Below are positions 40,164 to 49,441 of a DNA stretch of 64,000 nt, piece after piece. Position 1 is the first letter of the stretch. Each line of letters opens with the position of its first letter. This DNA comes from Myxococcales bacterium (GTDB taxonomy: Bacteria; Myxococcota_A; Polyangia; Polyangiales; Polyangiaceae): NCBI GenBank assembly GCA_004193285.1, contig SECP01000020.1:62001-126000 (forward strand), written 5' to 3'. Below the pieces are notes generated by a model that saw only the letters and a list, made by a program, of their open reading frames with translations, did no database searches and was not told where the DNA came from. The translations under genes and the position numbers were made by a program.

Positions 40164-42461
40164 TTACCGCGGAGAGCGAGCGGCCGCCCCCGAGCCCGCG
40201 GGCAGCCAGCGCTCCGGCAGCTGGACGGTCACGCTCTGGCCGGCGTCGGCCGCCGAAGCGGCGAGGGTGACTGCGTAGTCGCCGCCCGCGACGTGCCAGG
40301 CTTGCTTGGCCACGTCGAACGTCGCGAGCAGCCGGGGATCCACTCGCAGGGACGCGAGCTGACTTGCGCCCGGCGCCAAGTCCAGCTTCGTGAAAGCGCC
40401 GAGCCGGCGCGGTGCTTCCCAGCCGCCGGCTCGCGGCGAAACGAAGACGAGCGCGACGTGCTTACCGGCGCGCCCGCCGCGGTTGGCGGCTCGAAACGAA
40501 ACCTCCAGCTCCTCCGCGACGACCCGCGCTGCGAGCTCGCTCTGCGCGAACTCGGTGTAGCTGAGGCCATGACCGAACGCGAACAGCGGCGCCTGCTTGC
40601 GCGCTTCGTACCAGCGGTAGCCCACCGCCGCGCCCTCGGACAAGCGCACGCTGAAGGGCTGATCTTTGGGCACCTCCGCCCCCACGATGCGTGGCCGCGG
40701 CAGCTGCTCGACCGAGCGCGGAAACGAGGCCGGCAAGTGCCCCGAAGGATTCACCGCACCGCTCAGCACCCGCGCGATGGCGGTGCCGCCGACGCTCCCC
40801 GGGTACCAAGCTTCGACGACGCCCGCGACGCTGTCGATCCAGGGCATGAGCACGGGGCCCCCGGTCTCGAGCACCACGACCGTCCGCGGATTGGCTCGAG
40901 CGACCGCCGCCACCAGCGCGTCTTGCGCGTCCGGCAAGGTGACCGAAAAGTCCATGGCCTCGGCCGTCCACTGAGTGACGAACACGATCGCGAGCTCCGC
41001 CGCGCCGGCCGCAGCGGCGGCGGCACGAACATCGGTGCCGTCCGCCCAGCTGAGCTCGCAGCTCGGCAGCTCTTGGCGCAAGGCGGCTAGCGGCGAAGAC
41101 GGCGCGTAAACTTGGGGGCCGGGCCAATGAGCAGGCCCTAGCCCGCGCACCGCGTTGCCGCCCCGCGCGTAAACTTGCGCGGAGCCGCCGCCCGTCAGCA
41201 CGCCCACGTCCGCATGCCCCCCGATTACCGCGATGCGCTTGGTGGTGGGCGAGAGAGGCAGCACGCCCGAGTTCTTCAGGAGGACGATGCCCGCCTCCGC
41301 GGCAGATTGAGTCACGAGCGAGTGCGCCGCGAAGTCGATGGGGCCGGGCTTCACGGGGTCGTCGATCGCGCCGACCGAGATGAGCGCGCGCGCGATGCGG
41401 CGCACCATGTCGTCCAGCCGCGCTTGCGGCACTTTCTCAGCCCGAATTGCGGCTTGCAGCTTATCCAGCCACTGGTACTCGCCTTTCACGCGCACGCCGG
41501 TCTCTTGATCCAGCCCCGCGATCGCGTCTTTCACCGTATCGTTCTGGGCACCCCAGTCGGTCATCACGTAGCCCGGAAAGCCCCAGTCGCCCTTCAAGAC
41601 CTGGTTGAGGAGCCACCCGTTCTGACACGCGTAGGTGCCGTTCACCCGGTTGTAGCTGCACATCACGGACGCGGGCTTGCCCTGCTCGATGACGAGCTGA
41701 AAGGCGAGCAAGTCCGAAGCGCGCGCAGCGGCCTCGTCGATTTGCACGTCCACGACGCGGCGGCCGGTCTCCTGATCGTTGAGGGCGAAGTGCTTGACGG
41801 TGCTCACGATTCGGTTCGACTGGATGCCGCGCACCAAAGCGCCGACCATCGTGCCTGCGAGCAGCGGGTCCTCCCCGCCGTACTCGAAATTTCGACCATT
41901 GCCCGGATCGCGCAGCAAGTTGACTCCGCCCGCGAGCATCACGTTGAAGCCGCTGGCGCGAGCCTCGCTGCCGATCATGGCGCCCGCGCGCTCGGCCAGC
42001 GCGGGGTCGAAGGTGGAAGCCATGAGGATGCCGGAAGGAAGGAGCGTGCGCTCCAGCTCGGGCGGAGCCTCGCCTTGAGTGGCAACCCCACTCCCTGCGT
42101 CCGTTTGCCACTGCGGCGGGAACCCCACACGCGGTACGCCTCGAACGACGCCCGCGGATTGGGGTCTGGCCTCCGCGAGCTGGTACTCGTTCCATTCTTT
42201 TTGCACGCCGAAGTAGCCCGTGACGAGCGTGAGCTTCTCCTCGAGCGTGAGCGACGCGACGAGTAGGTCCGCGCGCTTTTCGGCGGACAAGCTGCGGTCC
42301 GCCCAGCTCGCGGCCGGCACATCGCTCGGCGAAGCCGGAGAGCCCGGCCCGTTCGGCGCCCGTGTGGGCGCACAAGCAGCCGCGCTCAGCGCCGCCACGA
42401 GGACGACGCGAAGGTAACCACGACGAAGCACATTCCCGAAAGCAGCGTGGGGCTCGGTCAC
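40164..42461 (-). CDS. Glycoside hydrolase family 3 (beta-glucosidase-like) lipoprotein
   Basis: 765 residues from GTG at 42461 (start uncertain; GTG at 42431 and frame to 42557 also possible). A lipoprotein signal ends in VAALSAAAC. The GH3 TIM barrel shows KHFALNDQETGRR and the nucleophile Asp in VMTDWGAQNDT; the second domain has AGIVLLKNSGVLPLS, then VLETGGPVLMPW, and the fibronectin-III-like C-terminal domain starts near FGHGLSYTEFAQSEL. This is the usual three-domain layout of exo-acting beta-glucosidases or xylosidases. Probably exported and membrane-anchored. No other polysaccharide-degrading gene is adjacent. Confidence 0.9.
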   Translation of the reverse strand: MTEPHAAFGNVLRRGYLRVVLVAALSAAACAPTRAPNGPGSPASPSDVPAASWADRSLSAEKRADLLVASLTLEEKLTLVTGYFGVQKEWNEYQLAEARPQSAGVVRGVPRVGFPPQWQTDAGSGVATQGEAPPELERTLLPSGILMASTFDPALAERAGAMIGSEARASGFNVMLAGGVNLLRDPGNGRNFEYGGEDPLLAGTMVGALVRGIQSNRIVSTVKHFALNDQETGRRVVDVQIDEAAARASDLLAFQLVIEQGKPASVMCSYNRVNGTYACQNGWLLNQVLKGDWGFPGYVMTDWGAQNDTVKDAIAGLDQETGVRVKGEYQWLDKLQAAIRAEKVPQARLDDMVRRIARALISVGAIDDPVKPGPIDFAAHSLVTQSAAEAGIVLLKNSGVLPLSPTTKRIAVIGGHADVGVLTGGGSAQVYARGGNAVRGLGPAHWPGPQVYAPSSPLAALRQELPSCELSWADGTDVRAAAAAAGAAELAIVFVTQWTAEAMDFSVTLPDAQDALVAAVARANPRTVVVLETGGPVLMPWIDSVAGVVEAWYPGSVGGTAIARVLSGAVNPSGHLPASFPRSVEQLPRPRIVGAEVPKDQPFSVRLSEGAAVGYRWYEARKQAPLFAFGHGLSYTEFAQSELAARVVAEELEVSFRAANRGGRAGKHVALVFVSPRAGGWEAPRRLGAFTKLDLAPGASQLASLRVDPRLLATFDVAKQAWHVAGGDYAVTLAASAADAGQSVTVQLPERWLPAGSGAAARSPR

Positions 42462-42536
42462 GGCGGCGTCTTTAACACACGAGCTTGCGACATTGCTCGG
42501 CCGGGACGTTCGGCAAAGGTCTATAGTAACTGGCCC

Positions 42537-43247
42537 ATGTCGGACCTGGCCCTTCACGCGTTCCTAACCCTGCTGCGGCGAGAGCTCGGCGCCGACGACG
42601 CGTACCTGCAGCTCGGCGGCAAGGCCGCGGATGGTGAGGGGCGCTTCTTCCACTCGTTGGGAGACGAGACGAGCGTCGTGGTCGCATTCGCCGAGCCCCC
42701 GCCGGACCCGGCGGCGATCCATGAGCGGCTAGCCGCGCTCAGCGCTACTTTCGGAACGACGGTGGACGCGGCGGTCGCGGGCGCGGCACGTCCTCGACAA
42801 GTTTTGGACTACGCACGTCAGCGGCTGGACGAAGAGCTCTCGGGCCTTTCGGCGCGCGCCGGCGCCGCGCGAGCCTTCGTGTTCGACCTGGAGACGCCGG
42901 TGATCTGGGGCGACTCGTGGCCCGAAGAGGAGGACACCGCCGCGGTCCCCCCGCTGAAAAACGCAGTCCGGCTCTTGCGAGAGCGAGGGGACGAGCTACG
43001 CCAAGCTCAGGGCCACACCCTGCGCCTCGATCTGGAGGGGGAAGAGGCGCTGGCCCGCCCCTTCGCGGGTCTCTATGTTTTGGCCCTGCTCTTTCGCGAG
43101 CCCATGTCGGAGCTCGTCGCGCTCGGTGCAGTGCTGCACGCAGTCGGGCCCATCGAGCGGCTCGTGCTCGCCCTTCCTCCCATCGACCCGGAGCCGGGCG
43201 CCAAGCTCATCCGTCTCCACGGGCCTAGCGGCTCGCGCAGCGAATAG
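42537..43247 (+). CDS. Hypothetical protein
   Basis: 236 residues from ATG at 42537. Soluble, alpha/beta, with SDLALHAFLTLLRRELGADD at the start, AFVFDLETPVIWGDSWPEEE in the middle and VLHAVGPIERLVLALPPIDP near the end. The middle and C-terminal pattern is reminiscent of roadblock/LC7-type folds, but I cannot assign it. It is divergent from the GH3 gene and precedes the cytochrome gene by 21 bases, so may be co-transcribed with it. Confidence 0.65.
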   Translation: MSDLALHAFLTLLRRELGADDAYLQLGGKAADGEGRFFHSLGDETSVVVAFAEPPPDPAAIHERLAALSATFGTTVDAAVAGAARPRQVLDYARQRLDEELSGLSARAGAARAFVFDLETPVIWGDSWPEEEDTAAVPPLKNAVRLLRERGDELRQAQGHTLRLDLEGEEALARPFAGLYVLALLFREPMSELVALGAVLHAVGPIERLVLALPPIDPEPGAKLIRLHGPSGSRSE

Positions 43248-43268
43248 CTGGTCGCGCTAGGCTACGCC

Positions 43269-45065
43269 GTGCTCTTGGAGTGGTTGCTCGTCGCGCTCGT
43301 CCTGGCGCTCGCGGTCCGGGTCCTGGGTGCGTCGCGTCCGTCGGCACTGCTGATCGCCGCGATGGGTTTGACGACGGTGGCGGCGGCAGCGGCGCTCGCC
43401 GGCTCCGCCGCTCTTCCGGCTCCTGCTCCGATCGCTGGAGGCGGCCCGGACTTTGCCACCTCCGGTGCCTGCCGCAGCTGCCATCCAGCCGAATATTCGA
43501 GTTGGCATGCAAGCTTTCACCGCCGCATGACCCAAGCGGCGCAGCTGACGAACGTCGCTTCGCCCACGCTTCTTCGCGGCGGGCGGCTCCGCGTCGAAAC
43601 CACGGGCAGGACCGTCGAGCTGTACGGGTGCGGGCACGAGCTGTGGGCTCGGCTACCGGATCCGGAGATGACCTCCGCCGTCTCCGGCGCCGACTACGAG
43701 CGGGTATTTCGCTCGGCGCCGGTGCGGGACGTGCAAGTGGTGCTCCTCACTGGCTCGCACCACCACCAGACCTTTTGGGTCGGCGGCGCGCGCCCGGGCG
43801 AGCTCCGGTCCGTGCCCGTCGTCTACTCGATAGACGAAGCGCAGCCCCTGCCGCGGCGAGATGCGTTTCTGAACCCGCCAGATGCGCCCGAGCAGGCGGT
43901 GCGCTGGAATTCCAACTGCGTGCAATGCCACAGCGTGGCCGGCGCGCCGAAGCACGACGAGGCGACTGACGCCTTCACCACCTCGGCGGCGGAGCTCGGC
44001 ATCGCCTGTGAGGCGTGTCATGGCCCGAGCGCGGCGCACGTGAGCGAGATGCAGAATCCGCTCCGCCGTTACCGCGCTCACGCGGCCGGTTCCGCGAGCA
44101 CCACGAACCCGAAGAAGCTCTCGCGCGAGCGAGCCTCGGAGGTGTGCGGCCGCTGTCACTCGTACTTCTTCCCGAAGGACGAGGCCGGCTGGTGGCGAGA
44201 CGGCTTCAGCAAGAGCTATCGGCCAGGGCAGGACTTGAGCGAGGCGCAGCTACTCCTCAGCCCGGAGGCGCTGGCCGAGCCGGGTGCACCGGAGCTGGGC
44301 GCGGACCTGAGCAGCCTGTTTTACCGGGACGGCACGGTGCGCATCGGCGGGCGGGAGCACAATGGGCTCGTGCGCTCCCCCTGCTTCGAGCGAGGTCACG
44401 GCGACCGCAAGCTCTCGTGCCTCTCGTGCCACTCGATGCACCGGGGCGAGCCGAACGATCAGCTCGACCCAGAAAAGCTCGGCAACGCCGCGTGCACCAG
44501 CTGCCACGAGGCGCAGCGCGACAATCCTTCCGCGCACACGCATCATGCGCCAGGCTCACCGGGCAGCCTCTGTTACAACTGCCACATGCCGCACACCAGC
44601 TACGCGCTGCTCGGCGCCATCCGCTCTCACCGCGTGGATTCGCCCGCGTTCGACGAGCGGACGAGCGATCGCCCGAACGCTTGCAACCTGTGCCACCTGG
44701 ACGAGAGCGAGGCCTGGGCTGCGTCGTCCAGCGCGGCTTGGTTCGGCGCCAAGCCCCGCTTCGTGCTGGACCGCGCGCTGACGACGGACGCGCCCGCGGG
44801 AGCGGTTTTCGCGCTGACCGGCGACGCCGCGGTGCGCGCGGTCACCGCGGCCGCGCTCGGGCGAAGCGAGAGCTCGCGGCCGGCAACGGCCTTGCGCGCG
44901 CAGCTGCTCACGGAGCTGGCCCGTGACCCGTACGCCGCGGTGCGCTTCATCGCCCAGCGCTCACGCAAGACGATCGGGGAGGCGCAGGGCGCCCCGCTTT
45001 CGCCGGATGTCGTCGCGCGGCTGCTTGCCGCGCGCGACCAACGCCCGGTGACGATCGCCGAATGA
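43269..45065 (+). CDS. Octaheme c-type cytochrome with N-terminal membrane segments and HEAT-like C-terminus
   Basis: 598 residues from GTG at 43269. Two N-terminal hydrophobic segments (about 1-20 and 25-50) anchor it or direct export. Eight CxxCH heme sites follow at about residues 68, 217, 247, 293, 383, 408, 435 and 472 (for example CRSCH, CVQCH, CEACH, CGRCH, CLSCH, CTSCH, CYNCH, CNLCH). The last roughly 110 residues are Ala/Leu-rich and resemble HEAT-type repeats. Such multiheme proteins carry electrons in the periplasm or at the cell surface, or act as reductases. It overlaps a small membrane-protein gene by 4 bases. Confidence 0.88.
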   Translation: MLLEWLLVALVLALAVRVLGASRPSALLIAAMGLTTVAAAAALAGSAALPAPAPIAGGGPDFATSGACRSCHPAEYSSWHASFHRRMTQAAQLTNVASPTLLRGGRLRVETTGRTVELYGCGHELWARLPDPEMTSAVSGADYERVFRSAPVRDVQVVLLTGSHHHQTFWVGGARPGELRSVPVVYSIDEAQPLPRRDAFLNPPDAPEQAVRWNSNCVQCHSVAGAPKHDEATDAFTTSAAELGIACEACHGPSAAHVSEMQNPLRRYRAHAAGSASTTNPKKLSRERASEVCGRCHSYFFPKDEAGWWRDGFSKSYRPGQDLSEAQLLLSPEALAEPGAPELGADLSSLFYRDGTVRIGGREHNGLVRSPCFERGHGDRKLSCLSCHSMHRGEPNDQLDPEKLGNAACTSCHEAQRDNPSAHTHHAPGSPGSLCYNCHMPHTSYALLGAIRSHRVDSPAFDERTSDRPNACNLCHLDESEAWAASSSAAWFGAKPRFVLDRALTTDAPAGAVFALTGDAAVRAVTAAALGRSESSRPATALRAQLLTELARDPYAAVRFIAQRSRKTIGEAQGAPLSPDVVARLLAARDQRPVTIAE

Positions 45066-45472
45066 GCGCGCAGGAGAGGCTGCCCCCCAATCTGCGCGCG
45101 GGCCTGTGGTCGCTGTGCGGCTTCACGACCCTGGGCCTGCTGCTGGAGGCGCTGCACGGTTTCAAGCTGGGCCTCTACCTGGACGTGGAGCATGAAACGC
45201 GGCGGCTTTTGTGGAGGCTCGCGCACGCCCACGGGGCGCTCCTCGGCCTGCTGAATGTCGTCTACGCGCTCGCGGAGCGCGCCTTCCCTGCCCTCGCGGA
45301 CGCGCTGGCCGGGCGCGCGCTGCTCGCGGCCTTGCTGCTCATGCCGAGCGGCTTCTTGCTCGGCGGCGCGTTCGCGCGCGGCGGGGACCCGGGCGCCGGG
45401 GTGGTGCTCGCGGCCGCGGGCGGGGTGGCGCTTTTGTTCGGCCTGCTGAGGCTCGCCCTCAAAGCTCGTTGA
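45062..45472 (+). CDS. Small four-helix membrane protein coupled to the octaheme cytochrome
   Basis: 136 residues, starting in an ATGA overlap with the cytochrome stop. Four hydrophobic segments: LWSLCGFTTLGLLLEALHGF, AHAHGALLGLLNVVYALAE, RALLAALLLMPSGFLLGGA and VVLAAAGGVALLFGLLRLA. Conserved-looking His residues in helix 1 and in LAHAHGALLG could be redox or heme-related, but this is speculation. No family is recognised. The overlap suggests it serves the cytochrome. Confidence 0.75.
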   Translation: MSAQERLPPNLRAGLWSLCGFTTLGLLLEALHGFKLGLYLDVEHETRRLLWRLAHAHGALLGLLNVVYALAERAFPALADALAGRALLAALLLMPSGFLLGGAFARGGDPGAGVVLAAAGGVALLFGLLRLALKAR

Positions 45473-45504
45473 TTCGCGGGGCAAACGGCCCTCTAGTTCG
45501 CGGC

Positions 45505-46239
45505 GTGTCGCTCGTTCGGATCAGTCGAGAGCTCGCCAAGCAAGTCGACGGCCTCCAATTTTCCGCTCCGGTCTCGTACGTTTATAACCCGCTGGTTTAC
45601 GCGCGTGAGCCGCACGAGCGCTACCTCACTCAGTGGGGCGGAGGGAAGAAGCGAGCGTTGCTCCTCGGAATGAATCCCGGTCCGTTCGGCATGGCGCAGA
45701 CCGGAGTGCCGTTCGGGGACGTCAGCTTGGTGCGCGACTTCTTGGGCGTGACCGGCAAGGTCGGTAAGCCCGCGCTCCAGCACGCCAAGCGCCCCATCGA
45801 GGGCTTTCAGTGCGCTCGCGGCGAGGTGAGCGGCCAGCGCCTGTGGGGTTTCGCGCGGGACCGCTTCGGCTCGCCCGAAACGTTTTTTCAGAACTTCTTC
45901 GTGGTGAACTACTGCCCGCTCGTCTTCATGGAAGAGAGCGGCGCCAATCGCACGCCCGACAAGCTGCCGAAGGCCGAGCAGCTCGCGCTGTTCGCCGCGT
46001 GCGACGCCGCGCTCGTCCGCATCGTCGAGGAGCTGCAGCCCGAGCACGTGATCGGCGTCGGCGCGTTCGCGACCGGCCGCGCCAAAGCGGCTCTGCCCGG
46101 CTTCTCCGGCCGCATCGCGACCATCCTGCACCCCAGCCCGGCGAGCCCGAAGGCGAACCGGGGCTGGGCCGCGCTGGTCGAAAAAGAGCTAGAGGATCAC
46201 GGCCTCGCCGAGCTTTTGCCGCGAAAACCCCGCAAATAG
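45505..46239 (+). CDS. SMUG1-type uracil-DNA glycosylase
   Basis: 244 residues from GTG at 45505 (start uncertain; the frame is open upstream). The active-site motif GMNPGPFGMAQTGVPFGD is almost that of animal SMUG1, and the final HPSPASPKANRGW block is the DNA-intercalation loop region. The enzyme removes uracil and oxidised pyrimidines such as 5-hydroxymethyluracil from DNA. It starts shortly after the membrane-protein gene but has no obvious link to it. This gene and xth are two base-excision-repair genes in one window. Confidence 0.92.
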   Translation: MSLVRISRELAKQVDGLQFSAPVSYVYNPLVYAREPHERYLTQWGGGKKRALLLGMNPGPFGMAQTGVPFGDVSLVRDFLGVTGKVGKPALQHAKRPIEGFQCARGEVSGQRLWGFARDRFGSPETFFQNFFVVNYCPLVFMEESGANRTPDKLPKAEQLALFAACDAALVRIVEELQPEHVIGVGAFATGRAKAALPGFSGRIATILHPSPASPKANRGWAALVEKELEDHGLAELLPRKPRK

Positions 46240-46305
46240 CGGGTCGGGCTCCGCGCATTTAGCGGTCGCCAGCGCGAAAAATGCGTCTAAGCTGCCGCCG
46301 CCCCG

Positions 46306-47556
46306 ATGCTCCTCGCAGCTCTTCCTCAGGTAGTTTGGACCGTCTCTCCCGTGCTGGCGACCTTGCCGAAGGGGCCGGTCGCGGCGCTCGTCGCCGGCTT
46401 CGGTGTGCTGTCGTTGCTGCTCGGGCTCAAGCGCAAGATCACGGACCAGACCACGACCGGAATCATGTTCCTGCTCATGGCAGGGCTCATCTACGCGCTC
46501 ATGGGCGACTCACTGCAGCTCCGCTACTACAGCCTGCTGTTCGTGGTGGTCTTCCTCGGCGGGCACGCGCTGCTGAACTGGCAAGTGAAGCGCGGCGGCG
46601 GCAGCCCGGAGGTCGCGAGCGACTTCATCGTTTACGGCGTGCTCGGTGTGCTCGTCGGCGCCCGCCTCGGGCACGTGCTCTTTTACGACCTGGATCACGC
46701 GATTCAGGATCCGATCTGGGTCTTCAAGATCTGGACGGGCGGGCTCGCGAGCCACGGCGCGGTCATCGGTCTCATCATCGCGATGTACCTGTTCACGAAG
46801 AAGCGCGGCGTGCCGTTCTTGGAAGGGTCGGACCGGTTCGCGTTCTCGGCGACCCTCGGCGCTACCGTCGTGCGCATCGGCAATTTGCTCAACTCCGAGA
46901 TCATCGGGCGAGTCGTGCCGGACCAGAGCTGGGGCTTCAAATTCCCCCGCGCGGACATTCAGGGCGGAATGGAGCGCGCGGCGTTCACGGCCGAAGAGAT
47001 CGCCGCCATCAAGCTGCGTTATCCCAGCCAGATCTTCGAGATTACGCTGGGCGTGGCGGTGTTCATCGGCCTGCTCGTCGCGGACCGCCTGATGGGCAAG
47101 GAGAAGCGTCCCCGCGGCGCCATGATCTCGTGGTTCTTCGTGCTCTACTTCGGCGGGCGCCTCTTCACGGAGCGCTACAAGGAGATCGAAGCCTTGCCGA
47201 TGGATTCCGCGATCTCCATGGGCCAGTACCTGAGCTTCCCGGGGCTAATCCTCGGGGTGTACGGCCTCTACCGCTCCTTCAAACGCCAGGAGCCCGTCGG
47301 CTGGATCGAGCCCGGTGATCCGCGTCTGGACGAGCAGGACGAAGAGGACGAGGACGAAGACCTCGACGAAGACGAAAGCGACGACGAGACCGCTGCCGAA
47401 AAGAACGCACCCCGAGCGCACGGCGCGGACGCTGACGACGACGAAGACGAAAACGACGACGAAGACGCACAAGACAGCGTCAAAAAGGCTGCTGGCGATC
47501 CGGATGTGGACGACGAGTTCGAGGGCGGCAAGCTGAAGAAGCAGCGCAAGCCGTAA
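46306..47556 (+). CDS. lgt: Prolipoprotein diacylglyceryl transferase with a long acidic C-terminal tail
   Basis: 416 residues. Six to seven membrane segments; the catalytic core has WTGGLASHGAVIGLIIAMYL (essential His), VRIGNLLNSEIIGR (conserved Arg and Asn) and FGGRLFTERYKEIEALPMDS, the typical ending of Lgt. It transfers diacylglycerol to the Cys of prolipoproteins in the inner membrane. About 75 residues after the core are nearly all Asp/Glu with Lys patches at the end (EDEDEDLDEDESDDE and DEFEGGKLKKQRKP), not part of the usual family. The length excess over a typical Lgt is due to this tail. Confidence 0.93.
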   Translation: MLLAALPQVVWTVSPVLATLPKGPVAALVAGFGVLSLLLGLKRKITDQTTTGIMFLLMAGLIYALMGDSLQLRYYSLLFVVVFLGGHALLNWQVKRGGGSPEVASDFIVYGVLGVLVGARLGHVLFYDLDHAIQDPIWVFKIWTGGLASHGAVIGLIIAMYLFTKKRGVPFLEGSDRFAFSATLGATVVRIGNLLNSEIIGRVVPDQSWGFKFPRADIQGGMERAAFTAEEIAAIKLRYPSQIFEITLGVAVFIGLLVADRLMGKEKRPRGAMISWFFVLYFGGRLFTERYKEIEALPMDSAISMGQYLSFPGLILGVYGLYRSFKRQEPVGWIEPGDPRLDEQDEEDEDEDLDEDESDDETAAEKNAPRAHGADADDDEDENDDEDAQDSVKKAAGDPDVDDEFEGGKLKKQRKP

Positions 47557-47594
47557 TCTCTCAGAAAACGACGCGAAACTACGCGCCCCGCAGC

Positions 47595-48275
47595 ATGCTG
47601 AATATGGGAAGCGAAGTGACCGTCGATGCCGAGCCCGAGCCGATCGCGCTGGATCCTCAGAAGACCGCCGTGATCATGATCGACATGCAGCGAGACTTTC
47701 TGGAGCCGGGCGGCTTCGGGGAGACGCTCGGGAACGACGTGTCGCTGCTCAAGAAAGCGGTGGGGCCCTGCAAGGCCCTGCTGGATCTCGCGCGCCGCAC
47801 CGGCATCTTGGTCATCCACACGCGTGAAGGCCATCGCCCGGATCTGTCGGACGCGCCCAAGGCAAAGGTAGAGCGCGGCGCGCCTTCGATGCGGATCGGG
47901 TCGCCCGGCCCGATGGGCCGCATCCTGGTCCGCGGCGAGCCCGGCCACGATCTGATCCCCGAGCTCTACCCGCTACCGGGCGAGCCGGTGATCGACAAGC
48001 CCGGCAAGGGCGCGTTCTACGCGACGGACCTGGGCTCCATCCTTCAGCACCGCGGCATCGAGACGCTCATCGTCTGCGGCGTGACGACCGAGGTTTGCGT
48101 CCACACCACGGTGCGGGAGGCGAATGATCGCGGCTACAAGTGCATCGTGCCCGGGGACTGCTGCGCCTCGTACTTCCCCGAGTTCCACGAGATGGGTCTG
48201 CGCATGATCAAGGCGCAAGGCGGCATCTTCGGTTGGGTTTCGGACTCGCAGAAGCTCCAGCGCGCGCTCGGCTGA
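47595..48275 (+). CDS. BiuH-like cysteine hydrolase (isochorismatase family)
   Basis: 226 residues from ATG at 47595 (ATG at 47604 is an alternative). Catalytic triad: Asp about 30 (VIMIDMQRDFLEPGGFGE), Lys in VIDKPGKGAFYATDLG, and Cys in VCGVTTEVCVHTTVREANDR. It shares HTREGHRPDLSD, the RGEPG block and the CIVPGDCCAS ending with the biuret hydrolase branch, and is a paralogue of the hydrolase at 61707-62405, but several positions around the substrate pocket differ (FYATDL versus FCATDL), so the substrate may differ. It follows lgt by 38 bases but is functionally unrelated to it. Confidence 0.85.
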   Translation: MLNMGSEVTVDAEPEPIALDPQKTAVIMIDMQRDFLEPGGFGETLGNDVSLLKKAVGPCKALLDLARRTGILVIHTREGHRPDLSDAPKAKVERGAPSMRIGSPGPMGRILVRGEPGHDLIPELYPLPGEPVIDKPGKGAFYATDLGSILQHRGIETLIVCGVTTEVCVHTTVREANDRGYKCIVPGDCCASYFPEFHEMGLRMIKAQGGIFGWVSDSQKLQRALG

Positions 48276-48278
48276 GCC

Positions 48279-49358
48279 TCAGAAGTCCGCGCCGAGCTGG
48301 AGCTGCGTCGGGCCGATGGCGACGCGCGGCCGTGAAAGGCCGACGAAGCGTCGCTCCTTCGCGCCTGCCGCCCGCTCCTCGCGGCTCGGGCCGGCCGTGA
48401 AAAACAGCACCGTGCCTAGCACGGCGCCGGCTGCGCCGACTCCGAACGCGATGGTCGAGAAATTTCCGAGCCGCTTCGCGGAGTCGAGATCGCTCTGCCG
48501 CTCGGGTGGGCAGGCACCATCGGTGCAATCACCTTCCAGGTCGCTGTGCTTCTGCATGGTCATGACACCGAGCACTCCGCCCGCGGCGAGCGCCGCCGCG
48601 CCGACGCCCCAGGCCACGTACGCGCCGGTCCGATTCGGTGAACGCTCCACGCTCGGAGGAGTGGTCACCGCTTGCGGGGAAGCAACGGGCGCAGGGGCCG
48701 ACGCGGTGGGCTCCTTGGCCGCCGCTGCCACCGGCGTGGTGCTGGCAGCGGCCGCGTTCGGATCGCGCGTGAGCGTGAGCGATACGTTCTTCTTTTCCCC
48801 TTCGCCAATGCTCAGACGCGTCGCTGACCTCAAGAAGCCAGGCGCCGTCACCTCCACGTTGTGCTCTCCCGGATCGGTCGGCACCTCGGTGTCCACGAGC
48901 GCGCTCGGAACCACTGCGCCGTCAATCTTGACCACCATGTCTTGCACGGTCGCCACCTTCACGGTGAGCCCGGCGATGCGCGGCTTCGTGGAATCTACGA
49001 TCTTTTGTGCTCGCTCCAGAGCCTTGGCGAGCGCGGGCGTGGGCTCGGTGGACTGCGGCTCGCGGATCGAGCGCCGCAGCAGCTCCGTCCCCTCCACCAA
49101 CTTGCCGACGCTGACGTAGCACTCGCCCAAGCGAATCGCGACGAAGGTGGAGTGGTAGAGCTTCTCGGCGCGCTCGAGCTTTGGCACTGCCTCGGCGCAG
49201 TTATTGGCCTGGGCGAGCTTCAGGCCATCGACGGCGAGGGAGCGCGCGGCCGCGGTCTCGGCGGCTGATGCGTCGTCCCCGGCCCAGGCGGGACTGGAAA
49301 TGAGAGCGGTGCAAAAAAGTCCCAGAATCGCGCCCGTGGGGCGAGGCTGTCCCGTCAT
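48279..49358 (-). CDS. Secreted TPR/PEGA-like protein with two C-terminal membrane helices
   Basis: 359 residues. Signal peptide AILGLFCTALISSPAWAG. Residues about 40-130 are TPR-like helices (LAQANNCAEAVPKLERAEKL), then a PEGA-like beta domain (VDTEVPTDPGEHNVEVTAPG), an Ala/Pro/Thr-rich linker and two hydrophobic helices (VAWGVGAAALAAGGVLGVMT and IAFGVGAAGAVLGTVLFF) around a Cys pair (GDCTDGACPP). This architecture is common in myxobacterial envelope proteins of unknown role. It is convergent with the BiuH-like gene (3-base gap) and divergent from the lipoprotein at 49442. Confidence 0.72.
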   Translation of the reverse strand: MTGQPRPTGAILGLFCTALISSPAWAGDDASAAETAAARSLAVDGLKLAQANNCAEAVPKLERAEKLYHSTFVAIRLGECYVSVGKLVEGTELLRRSIREPQSTEPTPALAKALERAQKIVDSTKPRIAGLTVKVATVQDMVVKIDGAVVPSALVDTEVPTDPGEHNVEVTAPGFLRSATRLSIGEGEKKNVSLTLTRDPNAAAASTTPVAAAAKEPTASAPAPVASPQAVTTPPSVERSPNRTGAYVAWGVGAAALAAGGVLGVMTMQKHSDLEGDCTDGACPPERQSDLDSAKRLGNFSTIAFGVGAAGAVLGTVLFFTAGPSREERAAGAKERRFVGLSRPRVAIGPTQLQLGADF

Positions 49359-49441
49359 GCTGACCTAAGCGGCTTATCCCGGTCTGAGATTAAGCCGTTG
49401 CACTCGGCGACAGCGCAACAGCCGCTGCCCGAGGGAAGAAG

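Noticed and set aside
47268..47948. Minus-strand frame with Ser/Val-rich repeats over the lgt tail
   Set aside because: Caused by the GAC/GAA-rich acidic tail of lgt read in reverse; no independent support.
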